From a virus: a DNA stretch of 49,585 bases. The notes under the pieces were generated by a model, which made no database searches, had not been told where the DNA came from, and was given only the letters and a program-made list of their open reading frames with translations. A program made the translations under genes and the position numbers. Each line of letters begins with the position of its first letter. The stretch's first letter is position 1. The stretch spans positions 1 to 49,585 of IMG/VR virus record IMGVR_UViG_3300036760_000326; one strand, 5' to 3'. Positions 1-6,551 of the stretch are shown here, piece after piece.

Positions 1-177
1 AGCTTGACGGCCTTCGATGCCGCCGTCACATCGGGCGTCATCCCGAAGGGCGTGGCCGACACCATAACCCACACCAAGGACACGCCGGAGTATCGTTGCA
101 AATTGGAGAAGCCCGCACCTGCGGCCAAAGTCAAGGTCGCGCCAGGCGACATTGCCGCCTGGTATGTGGAGAGATAA
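1..177 (+). CDS. Unknown protein, C-terminal 58 residues only
   Basis: The window opens inside a rightward reading frame that runs without a stop for 58 codons and ends in TAA. The visible part is soluble-looking, with a run of Ala, Lys and Pro near the end (around residues 38-48) and the terminus AAWYVER. I recognise no family. The next gene begins 12 bases downstream, so it looks like part of the same rightward operon. The start lies outside the window. That the frame is coding is inferred from its continuity and its neat junction with the next gene. Confidence 0.6.
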   Translation, partial: SLTAFDAAVTSGVIPKGVADTITHTKDTPEYRCKLEKPAPAAKVKVAPGDIAAWYVER

Positions 178-189
178 CGGGAGATATGC

Positions 190-273
190 ATGAGCCAGAC
201 TGAGACTGAGATCGAGCTAACACCCTGGGCACGACACAATGAGGAGATCGAGAAGGAGGAGGCTACGGAGTGA
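190..273 (+). CDS. 27-residue acidic peptide
   Basis: A very short frame starting at ATG 190, preceded by GGGAG at a workable distance. The product is dominated by Glu and Thr (it begins MSQTETEIEL and ends EKEEATE) with no hydrophobic segment. Its stop TGA overlaps the GTG start of the next gene (GTGA at 270-273), the same coupling seen between many genes here. Function unknown. Support comes from the ribosome binding site and the overlap. It may mainly serve to couple translation to the next gene. Confidence 0.5.
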   Translation: MSQTETEIELTPWARHNEEIEKEEATE

Positions 274-608
274 GTAAGCCATTGGGCGGCTGGGGGCGGC
301 AAGACCTAATACCAGGAAATGTTACTGTGATCTTCTGGCCTAAAGCGATGTGGGAATGGTATCGCGCCAGCAGCGACGCGGTTGAGGCTATTGGCATCGC
401 TCCCGTCTTCCTTGAGGCGAAGGTCGCGGCGCTGGTGGCGGCGGCGATGCGGCTTGCACTTGCCGTCAGTGCTGAGAGAATGGCAAAGCATACCCTGGAA
501 TACCACCGTAGCCCACAGATTCAGGACGAACTTCACGTCAAGATAACCCGTGCTCTAGACGCTGTGGAAATAGCCCTCGCCCCCTTCAAGGAGGCCAGCT
601 ATGACTGA
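270..608 (+). CDS. Hypothetical protein, 112 aa
   Basis: Starts with GTG 270, with AAGGAGGAGG just upstream and a GTGA overlap with the preceding peptide. Largely helical, with an Ala-rich stretch around residues 48-70. No family recognised. Near the N-terminus it carries W-x-W-x-x-A-S-S-D (WEWYRASSD), which returns almost unchanged at the start of the next gene (WDWHDASSD), so the two share a duplicated short module. It overlaps the next gene by 8 bases. Function unknown. Confidence 0.75.
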   Translation: MSKPLGGWGRQDLIPGNVTVIFWPKAMWEWYRASSDAVEAIGIAPVFLEAKVAALVAAAMRLALAVSAERMAKHTLEYHRSPQIQDELHVKITRALDAVEIALAPFKEASYD

Positions 609-1134
609 AATCGTGCCGCCTGAAGAGCTGTGGGATTGGCATGACGCCAGCAGCGACATGACGGGGAAGCCGGAGGCGGAGGGGCCGATGTCCTCGGCAG
701 GCGAGGAGCCGATCTCGACGCCCCCCATTCAGATGTCTTGGGAGGAATGGGCGGGGTTTCAGGCGCGGCTGGAGGAGTTGGAAGCGAAGGTGGGAGCCTT
801 GGAGAAGTCATTGCCTGCGTATTATACGAAGCATCACCCGCCTGGCCCGCCAGCGCCACCTACACCGTCTTCGGGCGAAGAGCAGACGGAATCGAGCCCG
901 CCCGAAGACCCATTCTACGACCGGCCATATCAGCCGCTCAAGCCGATTCAAGTAGGTGGCCGACTATCGCTGTCAGCGGTGGTGGCAACGCTGTGGCTTA
1001 TCCTGGCCGAGCTAATTGCTAGTCGGGCAGCCACGCCACCTGCCTTTGGGCTTGACAAGGAGCTACTTAAGGAATTCGGGCTCGACGAGCTGCTCGATTC
1101 CGAGCCCTGCGATGATGAAAGGAGTGGGACATGA
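601..1134 (+). CDS. Putative membrane-anchored coiled-coil protein, 177 aa
   Basis: ATG 601 is preceded by AAGGAGG. Visible order: a W-x-W-x-x-A-S-S-D motif at about residues 11-19 shared with the upstream gene; a short heptad-like helix at about 49-70; a proline-rich linker at about 79-115; a hydrophobic segment at about 122-141 that could span the membrane; and an acidic C-terminus. The design suggests a membrane-tethered protein with a flexible arm, but no family is recognised. The stop overlaps the next start as ATGA (1131-1134). Confidence 0.75.
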   Translation: MTEIVPPEELWDWHDASSDMTGKPEAEGPMSSAGEEPISTPPIQMSWEEWAGFQARLEELEAKVGALEKSLPAYYTKHHPPGPPAPPTPSSGEEQTESSPPEDPFYDRPYQPLKPIQVGGRLSLSAVVATLWLILAELIASRAATPPAFGLDKELLKEFGLDELLDSEPCDDERSGT

Positions 1135-1475
1135 CTATTACCGAGGAGGACTTCAGCCGGGCCGCCGCAGTGGTGGCGCTAGTCAAGTATGCGCTCGGCA
1201 AGCGTGACGAGTACGAGCTTACGCCAGTCGCCTTGATGTACGCCGCCGTCGGGGGTAGCGTGTGCTCCAATGCTGAGAGGCTAGCTCTGAGCATCGATGG
1301 CTTGACTGATCTCGAAGCGAAACTCAGCCTCCTTGCCAAGACCGCTTCTGATTGGCCGGTCACGGCCACTGAGGAACCGGCATTGGAGGGTGAGGCCAAT
1401 GCCATCACCCGTCTTCAGGATGAGCCGGTCAAGAAACCGCGCCGCAAGAAGGCCAGGCGAGCCGCCCACAATTAG
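1131..1475 (+). CDS. Hypothetical protein with basic tail, 114 aa
   Basis: Starts at ATG 1131 inside the ATGA overlap, with GGAGTGG a few bases upstream. The N-terminal two thirds look like a compact helical domain. The last 20 residues are strongly basic (KKPRRKKARR), as in nucleic-acid-binding tails. No known family is recognised. DNA or RNA contact is inferred from charge only. Confidence 0.75.
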   Translation: MTITEEDFSRAAAVVALVKYALGKRDEYELTPVALMYAAVGGSVCSNAERLALSIDGLTDLEAKLSLLAKTASDWPVTATEEPALEGEANAITRLQDEPVKKPRRKKARRAAHN

Positions 1476-1491
1476 CGACGAGGCGCCCGCT

Positions 1492-1551
1492 ATGACCAGG
1501 GCTGGCATAACGCGGTACATAGTTCCGCCAACAACGGAAGGAGGTTCGTGA
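1492..1551 (+). CDS. Possible 19-residue peptide
   Basis: A minute frame from ATG 1492 to TGA 1551, whose last base is the first base of the next gene's ATG (TGATG). The ribosome binding site of the following gene lies inside it. A weak GACGAGG precedes its own start. It is listed because the junction matches the coupling style of this operon. It could equally be a chance frame in a 75-base spacer. Confidence 0.25.
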   Translation: MTRAGITRYIVPPTTEGGS

Positions 1552-1733
1552 TGGACAAAATTAAGGAGGCATTGTTTGAGCGGGGAAAGCTAGCCCTCCG
1601 TCCGGCCTTCATCATAAAGGGCTGCAAGAAACTCGGCGACGGCACCACGCTACTCACTGAGATCGGCTGGCTAGACATCAGCATGACGGCCAATCCAATG
1701 CCGCTGCCGGGGGAGGAAGCGCCTGCTGTCTAA
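1551..1733 (+). CDS. Hypothetical protein, 60 aa
   Basis: ATG 1551 lies six bases after AAGGAGG (1538-1544), which favours it over the in-frame GTG at 1548. The short soluble product begins MDKIKEALFERGK and ends in an acidic stretch. No family recognised. Its TAA is immediately followed by the ATG of the next gene with no spacer, so the two are probably translated together. Confidence 0.65.
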   Translation: MDKIKEALFERGKLALRPAFIIKGCKKLGDGTTLLTEIGWLDISMTANPMPLPGEEAPAV

Positions 1734-1847
1734 ATGGAGCAATACGTCGTCTTCTTTCCATTCTGGCCGGTTATCATCGGCCTCCTTGCCGTCAGCTTGG
1801 CGCTAATGGGGTTGGGCGTCTTAGCCGGATGGCGGGGAGGCAATTAG
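1734..1847 (+). CDS. 37-residue single-span membrane peptide
   Basis: Starts at the ATG directly abutting the previous stop (TAAATG) and encodes 37 residues. The centre is a continuous hydrophobic stretch of about 25 residues (from VVFFPFWPVII through LGVLAG), followed by a short end with one Arg. This is a typical phage membrane microprotein. Candidates include a holin-like or superinfection-immunity peptide, but nothing in the sequence decides between them. It has no good ribosome binding site of its own, so coupling is likely. Confidence 0.55.
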   Translation: MEQYVVFFPFWPVIIGLLAVSLALMGLGVLAGWRGGN

Positions 1848-2046
1848 AGGGAAGGGGGTAGGGTTGCACTGCTAGGCAAGGAGCCGAAGGGCGGCAGTGC
1901 CTCATCGTAGGGGTCAGCCCCCCGGTAGAGAGACAACAGGGAACATGGATCGCCGTCGCATGAGTGGAGTTGTCCACAGAATTGTACTCGTGAGAGCCGA
2001 GAGGCGATGAGCCTACCCCCTAACCATATAGAAGAAGAGGAATAAG
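1848..2046. other. 200-base gap, no convincing gene
   Basis: Between the membrane peptide and the zinc-finger gene. It contains a 7-bp inverted repeat (GCACTGC at 1866-1872, GCAGTGC at 1894-1900; loop 21) without a T-run. It also holds a 21-codon frame from ATG 1945 to TGA 2010 that is Arg-rich and has only a weak GGGA upstream. I cannot support either as a functional element. No sigma-70 promoter is evident. Confidence 0.5.
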
Positions 2047-2496
2047 ATGGCGCACCCCGGCTGTGTCCTATGTCAAGGGCGATGGCGATGTTCCCTACAC
2101 AAGCACTTCGGAGAGGACGGCATTCTCGTACTATTGCCGCCGCCGAACAAGGAGGCAAAAAACTATCGCCTCGCCTTCTTCTGGGCCGAGGACGACAAGG
2201 TGAGGCATGTGGCGCTGCCCGTGGGCGATTGGCAGGAGGCGAAAGCCCGCTATCATTTGGCATTATGTGCCGGGAGAGCCGAGAAGGTTCGGGAGATAGT
2301 TATCCAACTGGCCCGTCCGCCGATCCGATATGGAGCGCCACCACCTAGACCAACAGCCTGTGGCCACTGTGGGGGCCAGCAGCTAGAGGCCATCGATGAT
2401 TTGTTCGGCGGTTATTGGTCATGCTTGACATGCGGCGCAACATCCGATCCCGATACCGTGCCGCCAGATGTACTATTAGAGATACGAGGCCAATGA
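2047..2496 (+). CDS. Double zinc-finger protein, 149 aa
   Basis: ATG 2047 follows an AGAGGAATAAG region. Two metal-binding motifs are visible: an N-terminal cluster C-V-L-C with a further Cys and His (residues about 6-17) and a C-terminal zinc ribbon with C-x2-C at about 101-104 (CGHC) and C-x2-C at about 121-124 (CLTC). The middle is a small mixed domain. Zinc ribbons usually mediate nucleic-acid or protein contacts. The precise role is unknown. Its stop overlaps the RNA ligase start as ATGA (2493-2496), so the two are likely co-expressed. Confidence 0.75.
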   Translation: MAHPGCVLCQGRWRCSLHKHFGEDGILVLLPPPNKEAKNYRLAFFWAEDDKVRHVALPVGDWQEAKARYHLALCAGRAEKVREIVIQLARPPIRYGAPPPRPTACGHCGGQQLEAIDDLFGGYWSCLTCGATSDPDTVPPDVLLEIRGQ

Positions 2497-3647
2497 CCAA
2501 GGAAGAAGAGCAGGCACTCGAAGCTCTTGGCCTCCCGATGAAGGAGCTATCGCGCTTTGACGTGCAAGATCCATTCAACGGGAACCAGCTAGAAGGCTTC
2601 ATCTCCCACCGGAGCGACCACCGCTATGGTGCGCTCTACATCACGCGGGTCAACGGCAAGCCGATGCCTCAGCTTATCCTCGCCACACCCAAGTTTCCCT
2701 ACCCAATGGACAAACAAGGGACATTCCACTTCCCCAAGGATGTGAAGCGTGTCGAGGCGTATGAGAAAATTGATGGCACCTCGCTTTTTTCCTATAAGTA
2801 CCGCACCTGGGACGGCGAGACCTGTGTCACATACAAGACCCGACTCCTACCAGTGGTTGGTGAATCCCGCTTCGGCCCCTTCCTCACCTTCTGGCGTGAG
2901 ATGCTTGAACGCTATCCAGACATCCCAGCCGCGGTACTCCGTTACCCCGGCTATGGCCTAGGCTTCGAGCTATTCGGAGCCAGAAATAAGCATCTCATAA
3001 TCTATAACATTCCATTGGACACACGCCTACTTTTCGGAGTCCGGCTAGATGGGACATTAGAGCCGCCATCCATTATTGAACAGCAGCCCTGCCCAATACC
3101 TAATTGCGTCACAGCCCATACCCTGAAGGGCCTAGAGAACGTCTACAAGGCCATGCAAGATGAGTTAGAGGCGGGACTAACCACGGACGACGTGCTAGGC
3201 GGCTACAGGGGCGCTGAGGGGCGCGTGTGGTACGTGGCGGTGCCGGGGCAGTGGCTCGCCTTCAAGTGTAAGCCGGAGACTATTGAGGCCATCCATTGGG
3301 CCGCCGGTGGTCTTGGCATCTCGGTCATCAAAGCAACAGCCTACAACGTGCTTGAGAATCATCCCCACTGTACGCCGGAGCTAGTGCGCGAGCTACTATT
3401 GGAAGAATTCAACGAGACAGAGATTGACCTAGCCTGGGCGGTAGTGATGCGCGTATCGGCCCAGATCAACGAAGAACTTGAGATGCGGGAGCAGATCTTA
3501 GACCTCTATCGGCAAACAGGGCTGGACTTCAATGCCGATCCACCTGCCGTCATGCGGTTATTGGCGCCGCATTTCCAGAAGAATCAGATGAGCCACGTTT
3601 ATACGTTGCTCAGTCGACATCTCGGCCCAACCTCACCGGAGCCGTAG
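2493..3647 (+). CDS. RNA ligase (covalent nucleotidyltransferase family), 384 aa
   Basis: ATG 2493 is chosen because it overlaps the previous stop as ATGA. An earlier in-frame ATG at 2415 would overlap the upstream gene heavily. Ligase motifs appear in order: motif I K92-I-D-G with the AMP-accepting Lys, motif IIIa in GFELFGARNKH (about 157-167), motif IV A-E-G-R-V at about 241-245, and motif V AFKCKP with K258 and K260. These are the hallmarks of ATP-dependent RNA ligases and related polynucleotide ligases. No zinc-finger or BRCT domain is attached, which argues for RNA rather than replicative DNA ligase. No polynucleotide kinase partner is visible. In phages such ligases repair tRNAs cut by host anticodon nucleases. 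That role is inference here. Confidence 0.85.
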   Translation: MTKEEEQALEALGLPMKELSRFDVQDPFNGNQLEGFISHRSDHRYGALYITRVNGKPMPQLILATPKFPYPMDKQGTFHFPKDVKRVEAYEKIDGTSLFSYKYRTWDGETCVTYKTRLLPVVGESRFGPFLTFWREMLERYPDIPAAVLRYPGYGLGFELFGARNKHLIIYNIPLDTRLLFGVRLDGTLEPPSIIEQQPCPIPNCVTAHTLKGLENVYKAMQDELEAGLTTDDVLGGYRGAEGRVWYVAVPGQWLAFKCKPETIEAIHWAAGGLGISVIKATAYNVLENHPHCTPELVRELLLEEFNETEIDLAWAVVMRVSAQINEELEMREQILDLYRQTGLDFNADPPAVMRLLAPHFQKNQMSHVYTLLSRHLGPTSPEP

Positions 3648-4395
3648 GGCCCTGTAGGTAAAAGATCATCTCGTCAGCATGCCAGAAGCCTAACATCGGT
3701 ATCCAACAATAGTCTGGATGTAAATCAAGCCAATCCCACCATAATCGATCCCAGTGCTGCACCAGCCGCCGCTGGATCTCCTCCGGCAATTCGGTGAGTG
3801 ATGGCAAGGGCAGAACCGTGCGGTTATAATCCCGCCGAGTTTCTACATCAATGTAATATTGGTAGCCCCGCAATCGCTCGGTGATCTCCTCTTGGCTGAT
3901 CTGCCGCCGGTAGGGAAGCGGATCGGAGATCATCTTCTCTGGGTCGAAGAACCATTGAATGGCATCCTGCGTGACCCACATCATAGCATCGGCTAGGGCG
4001 AAGGGCACTGTATCACTGGCGTCGAACATCTCTAGCCCAAAGTGCCCATCTTCATGCCCCTCCTCGGTATAATATCGCAGGGTGAAATGGCCTCTAGGAA
4101 ACTCTGGCGATAGATCGGGCCCGCCATAGCTCTCACCGAAGAAGTAGGAACGAGCTAAGTGGAGCCCACCGGGAAGGGTGGCAAAACCATCTTCTGGGCC
4201 ACCATGATTTAAGATCCAAACCTTCGTCTTGTGGCCCGCGATATGTCTGCTACGGAGATTGTTGTCGAGAGGACAGTTGAGAACGCAGTCCACCACCCGG
4301 CAACTTATGCTCTGCATGCTACAGAACCAGCATTGACCCGATGCGGTAGGCATAAAGCAGCGAAGATTACAGGGAACATTTGGCTTGCAGGGCAT
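3610..4395 (-). CDS. Unknown protein with Cys-rich N-terminus, 261 aa
   Basis: Starts at ATG 4395, two bases after the stop of the upstream gene, so the start is supported by coupling. The first 45 residues contain eight cysteines (including C-W-F-C at about 22-25). The rest is an acidic, Trp- and Tyr-rich globular domain (for example WFF, WDRLWWDWLDL). No family is recognised. The Cys cluster could bind zinc or an iron-sulphur cluster. It is the last gene of the leftward block, and its final 38 bases overlap the end of the RNA ligase gene on the other strand. Confidence 0.7.
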   Translation of the reverse strand: MPCKPNVPCNLRCFMPTASGQCWFCSMQSISCRVVDCVLNCPLDNNLRSRHIAGHKTKVWILNHGGPEDGFATLPGGLHLARSYFFGESYGGPDLSPEFPRGHFTLRYYTEEGHEDGHFGLEMFDASDTVPFALADAMMWVTQDAIQWFFDPEKMISDPLPYRRQISQEEITERLRGYQYYIDVETRRDYNRTVLPLPSLTELPEEIQRRLVQHWDRLWWDWLDLHPDYCWIPMLGFWHADEMIFYLQGPTAPVRLGRDVD

Positions 4396-4397
4396 GA

Positions 4398-4610
4398 CTA
4401 TCTCGGACGTGCGCCATCACCGGCATCGCGGCGCTGATCTGGGCACAAACGGCGTGGGGTATAGTAAATCTCTGGGTTGCCATCCGGCAATCGCGGCGCT
4501 ACCTTCGGCGTGATGGTCGGCAGCGTAGATGGGTCAACCTGCGGTGTCCCCGGCGGTGTGTCAGGAGTCGCCGGTGGTGCTTCTCTCGGCTTAGGCTCAA
4601 CAATAGGCAT
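4398..4610 (-). CDS. Proline-rich small protein, 70 aa
   Basis: ATG 4610 directly follows the TAG of the upstream gene, with GAGGTG at a good distance. The first 50 residues are rich in Pro and Thr (PPATPDTPPGTP) and look disordered. The last 20 are basic. No family recognised. The tight packing on both sides supports translation. It may be a linker or scaffold-type protein, which is inference only. Confidence 0.6.
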   Translation of the reverse strand: MPIVEPKPREAPPATPDTPPGTPQVDPSTLPTITPKVAPRLPDGNPEIYYTPRRLCPDQRRDAGDGARPR

Positions 4611-4934
4611 CTAAATCACCTCATATTGCTCCTGGGCCTCCTGAATGACCTCCGCGAAGGCGACTCCATAATTGTCGAGAAGCTGGGCAATGATAGCTGC
4701 CGCCAGTGGGATGTTGCCTGGCATGATAGCCACGAGTGGCTGCTTGTCATTGTCATAGACCACGAGCCCAACGGCAGCCGGATGGTCGATCATTGGATCA
4801 TTCACAGCCTCGACCGTCAACGTGCCCAATACCCGACTCAACGGCCCCGCCGGGGCTGTGCATACATGAAATGTCACGAAAACACGGTCTGTGACCGCGC
4901 TTGGCCTAAGTCCCTTCTTCGCCGGAATATCCAT
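4611..4934 (-). CDS. Hypothetical protein, 107 aa
   Basis: ATG 4934 is preceded by AGGAGATAGCA. The sequence alternates beta-like and helical segments: a hydrophobic, small-residue stretch VGLVVYDNDK in the middle and a helix containing PLAAAIIAQLLDNYG near the C-terminus. No signal peptide or metal motif. Function unknown. Its TAG abuts the ATG of the proline-rich gene. Confidence 0.7.
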   Translation of the reverse strand: MDIPAKKGLRPSAVTDRVFVTFHVCTAPAGPLSRVLGTLTVEAVNDPMIDHPAAVGLVVYDNDKQPLVAIMPGNIPLAAAIIAQLLDNYGVAFAEVIQEAQEQYEVI

Positions 4935-4953
4935 TGCTATCTCCTATTATGGT

Positions 4954-4979
4954 GAGGCTGGGCCGCCTTGCCCAGCCTC
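4954..4979. other. Perfect 10-bp stem-loop
   Basis: GAGGCTGGGC and its exact complement GCCCAGCCTC flank a six-base loop. It sits just upstream of the 107-aa gene in the leftward direction and is not followed by a T-run, so it is not a classical intrinsic terminator. It may act as an RNA processing or stability element inside the polycistronic message. Confidence 0.45.
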
Positions 4980-4985
4980 GAAGGA

Positions 4986-5088
4986 AGGAGGTTGGCCAAG
5001 ACGGAGAGAGGGAGAGAACGCCTTGGCCTGCCCATGCCGCACTTGTAGCATAGGGCCAGGCGCCTCTCCTGTCACGCGATAGTCCGAT
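4986..5088 (-). other. Short gap with no supported gene
   Basis: About 100 bases between the 62-aa membrane gene and the stem-loop. A leftward 34-codon frame from ATG about 5053 to TAA about 4949 runs through the stem-loop, with AGGAGAGG some 12 bases upstream of the ATG. The spacing is poor and the product has no recognisable feature, so I do not call it a gene. Confidence 0.3.
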
Positions 5089-5277
5089 TTAGCCTTGGTC
5101 GATCACGCGCAACTCCTGAACAGCTTGTGCGATGATGACCGAAAAGAATGCCGTTGTGCTAGCGGACAGCCCCAGCAGGCCAAGCATGTCGCCTAGCTTA
5201 GTGAGACCGCCGATAGCCGCCGCAATCGCCACGCTCTTGACGATACGGAGCAGCAATGCCTTTAGTTGCTTCCTCAT
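5089..5277 (-). CDS. Small membrane protein, 62 aa
   Basis: ATG 5277 has a strong GGGAGGT site. The product has a basic amphipathic start (MRKQLKALLLRIVKS), then one or two hydrophobic segments (about 16-38 and 42-55) and a short polar end. Size and arrangement resemble small phage holins, but no amidase or other lysis gene is next to it, so the function is open. It sits in a run of three other membrane or zinc-ribbon genes. Confidence 0.65.
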   Translation of the reverse strand: MRKQLKALLLRIVKSVAIAAAIGGLTKLGDMLGLLGLSASTTAFFSVIIAQAVQELRVIDQG

Positions 5278-5289
5278 GTTACTACCTCC

Positions 5290-5409
5290 CTAGCACCTTC
5301 GGTGCCAGTCTTTCCAAATCAGGATGATCGCCCATATCCCCAGGACGATGAAGCCACCAGCCATCCCATAGCCCGCTACCAGCCGCCAGAATGGGTCAAT
5401 CAGGGCCAT
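5290..5409 (-). CDS. 39-residue single-span membrane peptide
   Basis: ATG 5409 follows GCGAGGGCAGCT and overlaps the end of the upstream zinc-ribbon gene by 14 bases. The product begins MALIDPFWRLV, has a hydrophobic stretch of about 22 residues (GGFIVLGIWAIILIW), and ends basic (KDWHRRC), giving the usual positive-inside anchor. A longer frame reaching back to 5646 exists but would run through the whole zinc-ribbon gene, so only this short form is supported. Function unknown. Confidence 0.55.
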   Translation of the reverse strand: MALIDPFWRLVAGYGMAGGFIVLGIWAIILIWKDWHRRC

Positions 5410-5665
5410 AGCTGCCCTCGCCCATGATGGCGCCGACGTCGACATCCTGCTCCGGCCAGCCACAGCGGTTGCAGAATGGCCCATCTGGATTTTGTGGGTT
5501 CGCATTGAATAAGCCATCCGCGGGCTCGCCGCAACGTGGGCACCGTCGCATGGGCGCCCACTCCTCACCGCAGCCGGGACAAACATTGCCAATGAAGTCG
5601 AACGTCGGCGTCCCACAGATGGGACATAACTCACCAGCACACCCAAGACGTTCTGCCATGATCAC
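5396..5665 (-). CDS. Triple zinc-ribbon protein, about 89 aa
   Basis: The start is either GTG 5665, which shares its G with the upstream TAG, or ATG 5659. The GGAGG lies upstream of both. Knuckles of the form C-x2-C follow one another: CPICG (about 14-18), CPGCG (about 29-33), CPRCG (about 42-46) and CNRCG (about 65-69), which makes two stacked zinc ribbons. Such proteins bind nucleic acid or partner proteins. Nothing further identifies this one. It is flanked by membrane peptides on both sides. Confidence 0.7.
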   Translation of the reverse strand: MIMAERLGCAGELCPICGTPTFDFIGNVCPGCGEEWAPMRRCPRCGEPADGLFNANPQNPDGPFCNRCGWPEQDVDVGAIMGEGSYGPD

Positions 5666-5991
5666 TAGTCCTCCTCAAGCCCCTCACGCAGGTCTGCTAT
5701 CGCCCGGCGCCCATCCTCTGTGAAGCGGCTCCAATGGTAGTAGTCAAGAACGCCCCAAATCTCGCGGACAGCGCGGGTTACTACAGTGAATGGGTTGCTA
5801 TCAGAGGCACGGAACCCCGCCGCATACGCCACCCAAGAGGCTAGGATACCTGCCCCCACCCCTAGTTTCACCGAGCCCAAGACCTCGACCAGGCCGAGGG
5901 ACACTAGCGCCCCACCGACAGCGGGTAGCAGCGCAAATTTGCAGATAAACCGGATGAACCATGTGATCGTGTCCAGCATTGTGTCCAGCAT
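5665..5991 (-). CDS. Membrane-associated protein, 108 aa
   Basis: ATG 5991 is placed after AAGGAGTGAGAGA. The first 60 residues hold two hydrophobic segments (about 9-34 and 42-60, Gly- and Ala-rich), followed by a soluble acidic C-terminal half. No family recognised. Topology suggests a small inner-membrane protein with a cytoplasmic tail. The stop TAG overlaps the next GTG. Confidence 0.65.
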   Translation of the reverse strand: MLDTMLDTITWFIRFICKFALLPAVGGALVSLGLVEVLGSVKLGVGAGILASWVAYAAGFRASDSNPFTVVTRAVREIWGVLDYYHWSRFTEDGRRAIADLREGLEED

Positions 5992-5995
5992 TCTC

Positions 5996-6550
5996 TCACT
6001 CCTTTAGAAGCGTTCTGGCGTCACGCCAGGTGTAGCCATGCCGGTGGAGTTCCCACCAGCAGATCAGACGGATCTTGTGGTGGAACCAAAAAGCGTCGAA
6101 CCACCAGATCCAGTTGTCCCTTGATAGCTTTATGTGATGTGATGGGCGCCACGGATGCAGCAGACGTCGACCGGGGCGCACACAGCGCCATTGAAAGATC
6201 TCCGCCTCCGAGCCCACATAGCCGACGAAGCCTTTTTTAGACAGCCAGCAGAGCGCCCGACCAATCAGGAGACGGCGATACCCGCTCCGCAGCAGCCAAC
6301 CCACCTTGCAGGCCAACCATATAGGCAGCGGCCTAGCATAGGTGACGCTGAAGAACTGGTAATCCCAACCCACCATACGATAACCAAGCGCCTCTGGCTT
6401 CATCACTGCCCGCTCTATACAACCGAAAGTGAACCGCGCCACGCATGGCCGCTTATCGAACTCCACGCCCGCTTTGTCGCCCTCATACCTAGTATAGATC
6501 ACGGGGGTTGCCACCGTGCCCGGCTGGTATTTGTATGTAACCGTTCCCAT
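5996..6550 (-). CDS. Hypothetical protein, 184 aa, Trp/Arg-rich
   Basis: ATG 6550 is favoured: it comes one base after the stop of the methyltransferase gene. Upstream in-frame ATGs would lie inside that gene. The protein is rich in Trp, Arg and Tyr, especially the last 60 residues (WIWWFDAFWFHHK). It contains one moderately hydrophobic helix (about 76-100) that might associate with membrane. No catalytic motif or family is recognised. It is probably co-translated with the methyltransferase. Confidence 0.65.
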   Translation of the reverse strand: MGTVTYKYQPGTVATPVIYTRYEGDKAGVEFDKRPCVARFTFGCIERAVMKPEALGYRMVGWDYQFFSVTYARPLPIWLACKVGWLLRSGYRRLLIGRALCWLSKKGFVGYVGSEAEIFQWRCVRPGRRLLHPWRPSHHIKLSRDNWIWWFDAFWFHHKIRLICWWELHRHGYTWRDARTLLKE

Positions 6551-6551
6551 G

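Noticed and set aside
1067-1408. Leftward frame of about 113 codons opposite a rightward gene
   Set aside because: It lies wholly opposite a gene with good start context, and its product is low-complexity Ser/Ala/Arg with no motif.
1945-2010. A 21-codon Arg-rich rightward frame
   Set aside because: Weak ribosome binding site, no overlap with neighbours, and composition expected by chance.
5410-5646. Upstream extension of the 39-residue membrane peptide
   Set aside because: It overlaps the zinc-ribbon gene in another register and has random-looking composition. Only the last 39 codons show a membrane segment and a ribosome binding site.
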